Positions 52,462 through 61,200 of a stretch of 64,000 nt of DNA are shown here, piece after piece. The notes beneath the pieces were generated by a model, which was not told where the DNA came from, did not search any database, and was given only the letters and a program-made list of their open reading frames with translations. The stretch is from Propionibacteriaceae bacterium UBA7704 (lineage in GTDB: Bacteria; Actinomycetota; Actinomycetes; Propionibacteriales; Propionibacteriaceae). Every line of letters starts with the position of its first letter. Within the stretch, counting starts at the first letter, position 1. Location: assembly GCA_002482525.1 (NCBI GenBank), contig DLGC01000004.1:157962-221961 (forward strand), read 5' to 3'. The position numbers were made by a program, and so were the translations under genes.

Positions 52462-53365
52462 TCACATCCAGGTACTGGGCTCGCTCGTAGACCGCCGAGC
52501 CCCGGCTGGAGCTTGCGCTCATCTTGCCGCGGGCTTCGCTCACGGAGGCGAAATCGTGCTTGGAGAGCCACGTCGACGTCTCGTTGAGCATCTCGGTCAC
52601 GGCACCGGCACCGCGCTGCATCACCGCAGAGGCGGTGCAGGCGACATCGGCACCGACCAGGATGGCCTTGGTGAGTTCGGCGCCGGTGTGCACGCCGGAG
52701 GTACAGGCCAACGAGGTCGTCGGGAGCTGCGCCCGCAGGATGCCGATCCAGCGCAGCGCCAGGCGCTGATCAGCGGGAATCGATAGATCCAAGGCGGCGT
52801 GCAATTGGAGGGTGTTCAGATCGATATCGGCGGCATAGAAGCGGTTGAACAGCACCAAGCCGTCTGCGCCGGCGTCAACGGCTCGGGCGGCGAAGGAGGA
52901 GATCGCCGAGTAGTAGGAGGACAGCTTCACCGCCAGCGGAACCTCTACGGCGATCTTGACGGCTTCGATCGCGGCCAGGTGTTCCATCTCGACCTCGGCC
53001 GAGGCGATGGAGATATCGGCGGTCACGGCGTACAGGTTCAGCTCCAGGGCGTCAGCACCAGCGCCGACGAGCGCCTCGGCATAGTCCTGCCAGGTGCCGG
53101 GGCGGGTTGCGTTGAGGCTGGCGATCACCGGGATGGAGAGTTGGTCCTTGGCCTGCTTGACCAGCGCGACTCGCGCCGCCAACGACGTCGATTCCGAAGC
53201 GCGGGCGTCCTCCTCGAACAAGGAGGGCAGCACCACTGCCGAGGCACCAGCGGCCTCCAACTCCTGCATGGTTTCGAGATGGCGGGTCATCGGTGACGAC
53301 GACGCGATCAGCGGACCAGACAGATCCATTCCTAGATATCGTGTGGAGAGATCAGGCGTCCCCAT
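52445..53365 (-). CDS. Dihydroorotate dehydrogenase-like flavoprotein
   Basis: 306 residues from the ATG at 53365, which has ggagg as ribosome binding site; an upstream in-frame start at 53398 is less likely. TIM-barrel DHOD superfamily: NATRPGTW after strand two, ALELNLYA, the Lys of PLAVKLSSYY, GLVLFNRFY and the phosphate-binding ACTSGVHTGAELTKAILVGAD. It resembles the DHOD-like proteins found in anaerobes and propionibacteria rather than PyrD of the pyrimidine operon, and no pyr gene is nearby. A FMN oxidoreductase; the substrate is uncertain. Confidence 0.85.
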   Translation of the reverse strand: MGTPDLSTRYLGMDLSGPLIASSSPMTRHLETMQELEAAGASAVVLPSLFEEDARASESTSLAARVALVKQAKDQLSIPVIASLNATRPGTWQDYAEALVGAGADALELNLYAVTADISIASAEVEMEHLAAIEAVKIAVEVPLAVKLSSYYSAISSFAARAVDAGADGLVLFNRFYAADIDLNTLQLHAALDLSIPADQRLALRWIGILRAQLPTTSLACTSGVHTGAELTKAILVGADVACTASAVMQRGAGAVTEMLNETSTWLSKHDFASVSEARGKMSASSSRGSAVYERAQYLDVIKGEW

Positions 53366-53529
53366 CTGTTCCAGCCTCCCTTGCCGACGAGCTGTCAATG
53401 GCCTTCGGATGTAATGGTGCCAGTTCTCGGGGCCCAGTGTTGACCGCTAAGCGGCTTTACCCAGGTGAGTCGCGGTGGGTGTTCGCCGCGAGAGCGCCCG
53501 TGGGAGCCCACTGTGCGGCCTTTCACCGG

Positions 53530-56500
53530 TTACAGCGGCTGTCGGCCGACTGTTCCAACGATTCCGTCCCGATATTCCTGACTACAGAATTTTGCGTATT
53601 CGGCCTCGGCTGCGGCGATTCGAGCTGCGACTTCCAAGCGGGCGCTGGGTTCTTCATTGCCGTGGGTTGATGCGAACTTCTGAAGGGCAGCCAAGCCGGC
53701 TGCAGCTCGTTCGGCAGCCGCCCTCTGCTTCGCGTCCAACCGCTCGGTGTACCACGGTGAGCCCAGGATCGAGTCGGCCTCGAACAGGCCTCGAAAATCA
53801 GGGCTGTTCCATTCCCAGCCCTCCGCGCTGCGGCCGTGAGCCATGATTTCCAGCAGTGCCCGCAGCGGCGGAATCGCCATCGAGATCGTGCCGTCGTCCA
53901 CATAGGCCTGGGCGACCCGCTGATGGGTGGTCACCGTGGTCGCAATCGACTCGGCGAAGACCGCCAGGTCCTGCAACTCGGGGCGCAGCATCTCGTCACT
54001 GAACACCACATGCGGGTGCAGGAAGATGCGCCCGAAGAACCGCCTGGCGAAAGCCTGAGTCATGCGGTAGCCCAGTCGGCTGGCCGGAATGAGACGTCCC
54101 TCGAACTCGAAGTCCTGCAGCGGTTCCAGGCAACCCTCGGCGATGAGCTGCTCGGCGTCTCGTTCGGCGGGGCTCATTCTGCTGAAGACCTCGGGCACCA
54201 GCATCGAGATGTCGTGATCGACCCGCACCGTGGGGCCGACATAGCCGGCACAGGAGACCCAGCCGTCGTAGCCGGTCAACGCATAGGACAGCAGCGCGGC
54301 GTTGAGGTCGATGACCGCGGGCATGGCGTTGAACGGTCCCTTGGTCAAAGCCCCTTCGGATCCGGCTCCAGTGGTGGAAGGGGACTTACCGGTCATCGAG
54401 GAGATGAACTCCGCGAACAACTCAGGCAACTCGAAGTAGTGCAACGGATTGAATGCGCACAACGGTGGGATCGGACCGTCCGGCGGATTGTTGCGCCGCC
54501 CTGCGGCAACGATGTCCACCGGCAACGGGAGTGGGGTGTCGGTCGGCAGCCGCCGCACCAAATGGGACGCCAGGTCCGCCGTCGCGGTGACGTCGGCGTT
54601 GACCACATCGGGGCGGCGTTGCAGGTAACGCGGATTCTTGCTCGGTGCGCCATCGACCAGACGAGGATTGGCCGAGGAGACCACGAACTGCGGCGAGGAA
54701 TCCGCGGGGGCGTCGGCGAACCGGCCCAGCATTCGCCGCATCGGCTTGGAGAACTTGCTGAACTCAACCGCGTCATCGCGCATGGCTGCGGCATCGGCGT
54801 GGCTGAGTGGCTGGAAGTTCGACAGGAACGTGTCCGGTTGGGCGATGTCTGCCTCGGCCTGCTGGTCGTAGCCGCGATGAATGGCATCATCGGGGCGCTG
54901 GAAGAGCAGCTGTTCACAGTTCTCCACCAGCTTGTAGGAGCGATTCGGGTCGAGCCCGAGTTGGCGTCCGCTCACCACCGCCGAGGCGGTGATGTCGTCC
55001 TCGGTCTGGACCTTCACCGCTGGGTTGAAATCGTGGCGCAATCCGAACAGCCGCCAGGATCCGTCGGCCTCGAAGCCGACCCGCAGCATGTTGACCGTGA
55101 TCTTGTCGCCGTCCAGCCGGAGCTGGTTGCCGCGGCGGCCGTTGATGATGCCCACCGTGAAGTGGCTGCGCCAGTCGGTTCCCCACTCGGGGCGGTAGTA
55201 GCGCTTGACCACGAACACCAGTTCTTTGACGTGGGGCGGAATCGACTCCAACCAGGCGTTGTAGTCATCGGTGAACTCCGGGGCCGGGGTGAGGAGCTTG
55301 ATGACGCTGCCGATGGAACGGTCGTGGGCCAGCAGTTGGCGATGGTCGGGCTGGCGTGCGACGACGAACCGGTCGCTGAAGTCGCGATCGAGAATGGCGC
55401 CAACGGCGTCCATGTCGGCGTCGAAGTCCGGCGAATAGGCGTTTCCGAAAATGAAGGCGTCGGTGATGGCCTTGGAGATCTCGGACTTGCCGCCGCCGGA
55501 GACAGTGCTCGGCTTGTGGCAGCTGGTCGCGGTAGGCACCGTCCCGATCAGGCTCCACTGAGTGCGGTCCGCGCTCTGCGAGGCCATCCGCACCTGGTAG
55601 CCGTCGGGGGTGAGGTAGGTGGTCGCGGTACGCATCCGAAGCCGCCCCGGACTGCCGTCGGGGTTGGTCCACGTCACCGACAGGCTGCGCAGCGAGAAAT
55701 TTGCCCCCAGTGGCACGATCACGATGTGTGATTGCTCTCGATCCAGCGCATAGCCCTCAGGCTGCAGCGTGAAGCGTTCGGGATTTCGCGCCACCACGTC
55801 GGCCAGCGAGAACTCGCCGTCCAATCGGCCGGTGACGGTGTACTCCTGCCCGAGGTTGTAGCTGGGGAAGACCAGCGCACCACCGGAATGTTCCTCCTCG
55901 GCGTTGCCAAAGAGGTTCGCCGAGTAGGAGATCTGCGTCTTGATCTCTTTCTTGCAGTAGCCGAAATAGTTGTCGGCGATGACGGTCACGATGACGCCGC
56001 GCTCGTCGCGCGCACACACCTTGAAGGCCTTGCCGTCGTTGTACAGCTCGGACTCCTCCGACCAGCACATGCCGTCGCGGCGCTGACGGTCGGTGGCCTC
56101 ACTCAGGTGCGGCAACCCCAGGCTGGCCTTGGTGACGCCGGTCAGATGCGGGGCCAGGATGATGGCGCCGGTGTGGCCGGTCCAGGTGTGGGGCGCCAGC
56201 GACGCGTCGTTCTCCGGCAGGTACGGATCACCGCCGTTGCCGAAGATGCCCTCCACGAAGTCGAGATTGGACACCAGGCCACCGGGGACGAAGAACCGGG
56301 TCTCCATGCGCTTCTCCGGCACCCAGCCGGGCACCGCTGGTGCCACCAGCGGCCGCAGTTGCAGGGAGACGAAACAGGCCGCCGGCTCGGCAGCGGTCGA
56401 GGTGTAGGGCAGCAGCAGGTCCGATTCGGGCGGTTGGAAGGCCAGCTCCAACAGCCGGGCGAAGGCTGCTTTGGGCACCGCTCGTTTGTCGTCAGGAATG

Positions 56501-56904
56501 GGCAGTCCGCCGGTGGCGATGTGGAAGACCCCGGCAGTGGTACGACGGTCGTTGGCGGGATTGTGCAGCACCCCGTTGACCAGCCGATAGCTGGACAGCC
56601 GCGGCGAGGTGAACTCGTCGGCGTCACGCGGTAGCGATAACGCCCGGGCCAGCCCAGGCTGGTCCAGTACGAAGGTGCGCTTGGGTAACTGCGGCGTGAT
56701 CCCGGTGTCGGCGAGGTAGTCGTCCAGCCAGGTCTGGATTCGGTTGTCTGCAGCGCACAGCCGCTCGGCGAGCCGTCGACTGAGTTCCCGCTGCCGCGCC
56801 AGGAGTGGTGCGACCAGGCGTGCGGCGGCGGATTCGGCGGTCTCCGCCGGTACGGGCAGGCCGAGTTGTGCCAGGCGAAGGTTGATGGCTGCATGTTCGA
56901 ACAT
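53530..56904 (-). CDS. Large conserved protein of unknown function
   Basis: 1124 residues from ATG 56904 (GTG 56907 adjacent). No signal peptide or membrane helix. I do not recognise a named domain. Striking, conserved-looking stretches are NYFGYCKKEIKTQISYSANL with an acidic EEEHSGGA shortly after (about 320-350), VKRYYRPEWGTDW (about 575) and a Gly/Ser/Thr-rich TGKSPSTTGAGSEG near residue 840 that resembles a phosphate-binding loop but not a classical Walker A. The C-terminal 70 residues are Ala/Glu-rich helices. It stands alone between oppositely oriented genes. The composition is normal for the genome, so recent transfer is not indicated. Confidence 0.8.
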   Translation of the reverse strand: MFEHAAINLRLAQLGLPVPAETAESAAARLVAPLLARQRELSRRLAERLCAADNRIQTWLDDYLADTGITPQLPKRTFVLDQPGLARALSLPRDADEFTSPRLSSYRLVNGVLHNPANDRRTTAGVFHIATGGLPIPDDKRAVPKAAFARLLELAFQPPESDLLLPYTSTAAEPAACFVSLQLRPLVAPAVPGWVPEKRMETRFFVPGGLVSNLDFVEGIFGNGGDPYLPENDASLAPHTWTGHTGAIILAPHLTGVTKASLGLPHLSEATDRQRRDGMCWSEESELYNDGKAFKVCARDERGVIVTVIADNYFGYCKKEIKTQISYSANLFGNAEEEHSGGALVFPSYNLGQEYTVTGRLDGEFSLADVVARNPERFTLQPEGYALDREQSHIVIVPLGANFSLRSLSVTWTNPDGSPGRLRMRTATTYLTPDGYQVRMASQSADRTQWSLIGTVPTATSCHKPSTVSGGGKSEISKAITDAFIFGNAYSPDFDADMDAVGAILDRDFSDRFVVARQPDHRQLLAHDRSIGSVIKLLTPAPEFTDDYNAWLESIPPHVKELVFVVKRYYRPEWGTDWRSHFTVGIINGRRGNQLRLDGDKITVNMLRVGFEADGSWRLFGLRHDFNPAVKVQTEDDITASAVVSGRQLGLDPNRSYKLVENCEQLLFQRPDDAIHRGYDQQAEADIAQPDTFLSNFQPLSHADAAAMRDDAVEFSKFSKPMRRMLGRFADAPADSSPQFVVSSANPRLVDGAPSKNPRYLQRRPDVVNADVTATADLASHLVRRLPTDTPLPLPVDIVAAGRRNNPPDGPIPPLCAFNPLHYFELPELFAEFISSMTGKSPSTTGAGSEGALTKGPFNAMPAVIDLNAALLSYALTGYDGWVSCAGYVGPTVRVDHDISMLVPEVFSRMSPAERDAEQLIAEGCLEPLQDFEFEGRLIPASRLGYRMTQAFARRFFGRIFLHPHVVFSDEMLRPELQDLAVFAESIATTVTTHQRVAQAYVDDGTISMAIPPLRALLEIMAHGRSAEGWEWNSPDFRGLFEADSILGSPWYTERLDAKQRAAAERAAAGLAALQKFASTHGNEEPSARLEVAARIAAAEAEYAKFCSQEYRDGIVGTVGRQPL

Positions 56905-57019
56905 CACGACAACATTCTGCGTGGTTGTGGACCCTATGCCGCTCGCGTCCCATCGGCAGACGCCGATTCGACGTTGTCAGCCGGTGGTGCGCTCGAAAGG
57001 GCTGAGTATCGTTGCTGCC

Positions 57020-57619
57020 ATGACAGTCATCTGGACTGCGTTGCCGACGGTTCTGCTCGGGCTGCTGCTGTGCTTTGCCGGGCAGCGGGTCGCTCGGATC
57101 GGACTCGCCCTGCTCGGCGCAGTGATCGGCTACCTCCTCGGGCAGGCCGGTTATCAGGTCGTTGCCGGGGCCATCCCTGGTTTCCCGGCGCTGTGGCAAT
57201 GGATCTTCGCCGTCGCAGGCCTGCTCGTGGTCGGCGCGCTCGCCTATGCCTTCTACATGGTGGGGGTGCTGGTCCTGATGGGATCGCTGGGTTGGCAACT
57301 CGGTTGGTGGTTCGGCGGCGTTGTCGAGTTCGACATCTTGTGGACCACGATCATGGCGGTGGCCGTGGCGGTGCTCGCCGCCGTGGCCGGGTTGGTGCTC
57401 AATGTGCCCCGGCTGTTGCTGGTCCTCGCCACAGCACTGGCTGGAGCCTTCCTCATCGTCGCATCGACGCCAGTGCTGCTGATGCCCTACGCCCAGACTG
57501 CCTGGATGACGTGGCTGAACTCCAACGCGACCCTGGTCGAAGTGGGGTTGGTCGTGCTGGGCGGGCTGGTTCAGTTCGGCGTCGGCGGCAAGGGCAACCT
57601 GCGCGCCTCCTACCAGTGA
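57020..57619 (+). CDS. Polytopic membrane protein (DUF4203/TMEM198-like)
   Basis: 199 residues from the ATG at 57020. Six or seven closely spaced hydrophobic helices with small-residue-rich ALLGAVIGYLLGQ and LVVGALAYAFYMVG segments, similar to DUF4203 proteins. Function unknown. Divergent from the 1124-residue protein; its end overlaps the convergent PemK-like gene by 10 bases. Confidence 0.75.
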   Translation: MTVIWTALPTVLLGLLLCFAGQRVARIGLALLGAVIGYLLGQAGYQVVAGAIPGFPALWQWIFAVAGLLVVGALAYAFYMVGVLVLMGSLGWQLGWWFGGVVEFDILWTTIMAVAVAVLAAVAGLVLNVPRLLLVLATALAGAFLIVASTPVLLMPYAQTAWMTWLNSNATLVEVGLVVLGGLVQFGVGGKGNLRASYQ

Positions 57620-58101
57620 CGGCGGATCTCGTCGGCCACGGCAGCAAAACGCTCGGCGTCCAATCGGGCCCCGATCCGGCGCACGGCCTGCGGATTCACC
57701 CGAATCACTCGATCCACCCGGGCCTCGCTCTCACGCCGCGAACTGTCCCAGTTCCCGCTCCCGATATCGACCCAGAAGCGGCCCGCGCGCGACTCCTGAG
57801 CGGCGTCGGCGTCGTGATCCTTGCTGGTCAGCGGTAGCGCGAGCAGCCAGCCGTCGTCGCGTCCCACGATCAGGACCGGACGGTCCTTTCCCTGGCTGTG
57901 ATCCTCTTCAAAGGGCACCCAGGTCCACACCACTTCGCCCGGGTCGGCCACATTGTCAGGGCGGGGCTCGTAGCTGATATCGAAATATCCCTGATGGTCT
58001 CCCGGATAGCCTGAAGCGGCCCGCGGGCCACGTCGGGACGCCCGCTGCACGACTGCAGCAACCGCTCGTCGGATCGTTCGCCAAGACGTCGCGCTGTTCA
58101 C
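57610..58101 (-). CDS. Orphan PemK/MazF-family protein
   Basis: 163 residues from GTG 58101; a TTG at 58122 is also possible. The conserved core PGEVVWTWVPFEEDHSQGKDRPVLIVGRD is typical of an actinobacterial PemK/MazF-like group, with GWLLALPLTSKDHD and the end VRRIGARLD. Classical members are mRNA interferases that pair with a small antitoxin; no antitoxin gene is adjacent on either side. It may be a solitary or repurposed member with a basic N-terminal extension of about 45 residues. Toxicity is not established by sequence. Confidence 0.8.
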   Translation of the reverse strand: MNSATSWRTIRRAVAAVVQRASRRGPRAASGYPGDHQGYFDISYEPRPDNVADPGEVVWTWVPFEEDHSQGKDRPVLIVGRDDGWLLALPLTSKDHDADAAQESRAGRFWVDIGSGNWDSSRRESEARVDRVIRVNPQAVRRIGARLDAERFAAVADEIRRHW

Positions 58102-58176
58102 GGCGATCAGGCTAGCCCGCAATGGCGTTGAAACCAGGACTCGCTAGGCTGTGGCTCGGACAGCGAGGAGAATTCA

Positions 58177-58269
58177 GTGCAGAACCCAGCCGGATCGACC
58201 AACCTTCCCCACCTCACCGACCCGCGGCATCCGGTGGCCCCGGACGCGATCGGGGGCCGGAATCGCTGA
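58177..58269 (+). CDS. Possible leader peptide upstream of treYZ
   Basis: A 30-codon frame starting GTG 58177 behind an excellent gaggaga ribosome binding site, encoding a Pro/Asp/Arg-rich peptide (start VQNPAGSTNLPHLTDPRH), and stopping 7 bases before the treYZ ATG. It could couple translation to treYZ or be a small relic. Too short for family evidence. Confidence 0.35.
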   Translation: MQNPAGSTNLPHLTDPRHPVAPDAIGGRNR

Positions 58270-58276
58270 GGCACCG

Positions 58277-61200
58277 ATGCGTAGTCCGAAGAGCACCTAC
58301 CGGCTGCAGATCACCGAGGATTTCGACCTGGTCGCAGCGGCCCAGACCCTGAGCTATCTCCACGAACTCGGCGTCGACTGGGTGTATCTGTCTCCGCTGC
58401 TGGCCTCCGAATCCGGTAGCGACCACGGCTACGACGTGGCCGATCACAGCTCCATTGACGTCTCCCGGGGACGCGCCGCCGGTCTGTCCACGCTGGCCAC
58501 GGAAGCACACCGCCTGGGCATGGGCGTTCTGGTCGATATCGTGCCCAACCATGTGGGCGTGGCCCGCCCCTGGGAAAACGACTGGTGGTGGCATGTGCTC
58601 ACCCACGGCCAGGCGTCCAGCTATGCCGACGCCTTCGACATCGATTGGGAATTCGGCGGGGGCAAGCTGCGGCTGCCCGTAGTCGCCGACGATGACCTGC
58701 TTCCCGACGGGCGCATCGCCGGCCTGAACGTGCTCGGTGGTGAACTCCACTACCGCGGTCAGCGATTTCCGCTGGCCCCGGACACGGTGCGCAGTGCCGA
58801 CGACGACCCGAACGAGGTGCATGCCCGCCAGCACTATGAGCTGATGAGCTGGCGCCGCGCCGACCGTGATCTCAACTACCGCAGGTTCTTCGCGGTGAAC
58901 TCGCTGGTCGCGATCCGGGTGGAGGACCCGGAGTGGTTCACCCGTTCCCACGCCGAGATCCAACGGTGGTTCGACGAGGGACTGGTCGACGGCCTGCGCG
59001 TGGACCACCCCGACGGCTTGCGCGACCCCGGCAAGTACCTTGACGACCTGGCCCAGCTCACCGGTGGCGGCTACGTGCTGGTGGAGAAGATCCTGGCGCT
59101 GGACCGCGACGATGCCGGGCCGCTGGTGGTGGAGGATCTGCCGTCCGGGTGGGCGACGCAGGGCACCACCGGCTACGACGCGATGGCCTTGATCGACCGG
59201 GTCCTGGTCGACCCGGTCGGTGCCGCGCCGCTGAGCGCCCTCGAGAACCGGCTGCGGGAATGGCCAGTGGACTGGTCCCGGTTGGTGCACGACGGCAAGC
59301 TCGTGGTCGCGCACGGCATTCTGGCCTCCGAGATTCGACGCATTGCCCGCGAGGCGGTGGCCCTGCTTGATGCTGCGCCCGACCCGGGCCAGGTCGAAGA
59401 CGCGATTGCCGAGATCATGGCCGACTTCGAGGTGTATCGGTCCTATCTGCCGCAGGGACGGGAGTATCTGGAACGCGCCTTCGGTTTCGCCTGGGAACGC
59501 CGACCCGACCTGGGGGCGGTGCTCAATCAGCTCTACCCGCTCCTCGCCGATGGCGCTGCTCCGGTCGCGCAGCGCTTCCAACAGACCTCCGGCATGGTGA
59601 TGGCCAAAGGGGTCGAGGACGGCGCCTTCTACCGGGAGTCCCGACTCACCTCGCTCAACGAAGTCGGGGGAGACCCCAGCCTGTTCTCGATCTCCACCGA
59701 GGAGTTCCACGAGCAGATGCTGCTGCGCCAGGAACAATGGCCCACCGCGATGGTGGCCGGAACCACCCACGACACCAAACGCGGAGAAGGCACCCGAGCC
59801 CGGATCAGTGTGCTCGCCGAGATCCCGCAGCTGTGGGCCGAAGCGCTTGACGAGCTGTTGCGGCTGGTGCCGGTTCCCGACGCCGGACTGGCAAACCTCA
59901 TCTGGCAAGCCATCATCGGCGTCTGGCCCGCTGACCGGGAACGGCTGCACAGCTACATCACCAAGGCCATGCGCGAGTCGGGGGAGCACACCTCGTGGAC
60001 CGCCCCCAATGAGCCGTTCGAAGCCGCCATGCAGGCCTGCGCCGACGCAGCCTTCGATAGTCCCGAGGTGGTTGCGGTGCTGCAGCGGGTTCTCGACGCG
60101 GTCGTCGTGCCCGGCCGAAGCAATGCCCTGGCGGCCAAGCTGCTCACGCTCACCGTCCCCGGCGTCCCCGACATCTATCAGGGCAGTGAACTGTGGGAGC
60201 ACAATCTGGTCGACCCGGACAATCGGCGCCCGGTCGACTTCGAGCTGCGTTCCACGGTGTTGTCCCGGGTGCGGTTGGGGAATCGCCCCGGCGTCGAGGC
60301 CGCCTTGGACGATCCCGGTGAAGTCAAACTCCTGGTCACCCATCAGGCGTTGACCTTGCGCCGTGACCATCCTGATTTCTTCAGTCGCTATCGACCCCTG
60401 CCCGCCACCGGGGCCGCCGCCGATCATGTGGTGGCCTTCAGCCGCGGGGGCGCCATCACGGTCGTGACCCGCCTTGCGGTCGGGCTGGCCCGCGACGGCG
60501 GCTGGCGCGACACCACGCTGCGATTGCCGGAAGGCCGTTGGCGGGATCTGATCTCGGGGCGGCTGGTTCCCACCGATGCCCAACGATCGGTGCCAGTCGG
60601 GCAGCTGTTGGACCGTTTCCCGGTGGCACTGCTGGTCCGCGAGCAGCGCCGCGCCGGTGAGCGGGGACGTTTCGATGTGTGGGCCCCGCTTCCGCAGCAG
60701 GTCCGGTTGCAGGTCGGTGACCGGGTGGTGCCGATGGAGCGCGGCGTGGACGGCTGGTGGACTCCCAGCGAGCCCGAACCACTGGGTCGCGTCGACTACG
60801 GCTATCTCATCGACGACGACCCGCAACCACGCCCGGATCCGCGCAGCCGGTGGCAACCGCATGGCGTGCACGGCCTGTCGCGCACCAGCGATGCGTCCGC
60901 CTTCGAGTGGCATGACAAAGACTGGCACGGACGCCCGCTGGCCGGCTCGGTGATCTACGAGTTGCATGTGGGCACCTTCACGCCGCAGGGCACCCTCGAC
61001 GCGGCTGCAGAGCGACTGGAGCATCTGGCCGGCCTGGGCGTCGACTTCGTCGAGCTGATGCCGGTGGCCGCCTTCGAAGGCGATCGGGGCTGGGGTTATG
61101 ACGGCGTCGCCTGGTTCGCCGTCCACGAGCCCTATGGCGGGCCGGACGCCTACCGCCGCTTCGTTGATGCGGCGCATGCCGCGGGCTTGGGTGTCATTCA

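Noticed and set aside
53366..53529. Spacer between the DHOD-like gene and the unknown large gene considered for an RNA gene
   Set aside because: No tRNA cloverleaf, no strong hairpin and no riboswitch-like core recognised.
53836..55731. 631-codon plus-strand frame opposite the 1124-residue protein
   Set aside because: Arg/Gly-rich composition typical of shadow frames; the minus-strand reading has normal composition and longer coding.
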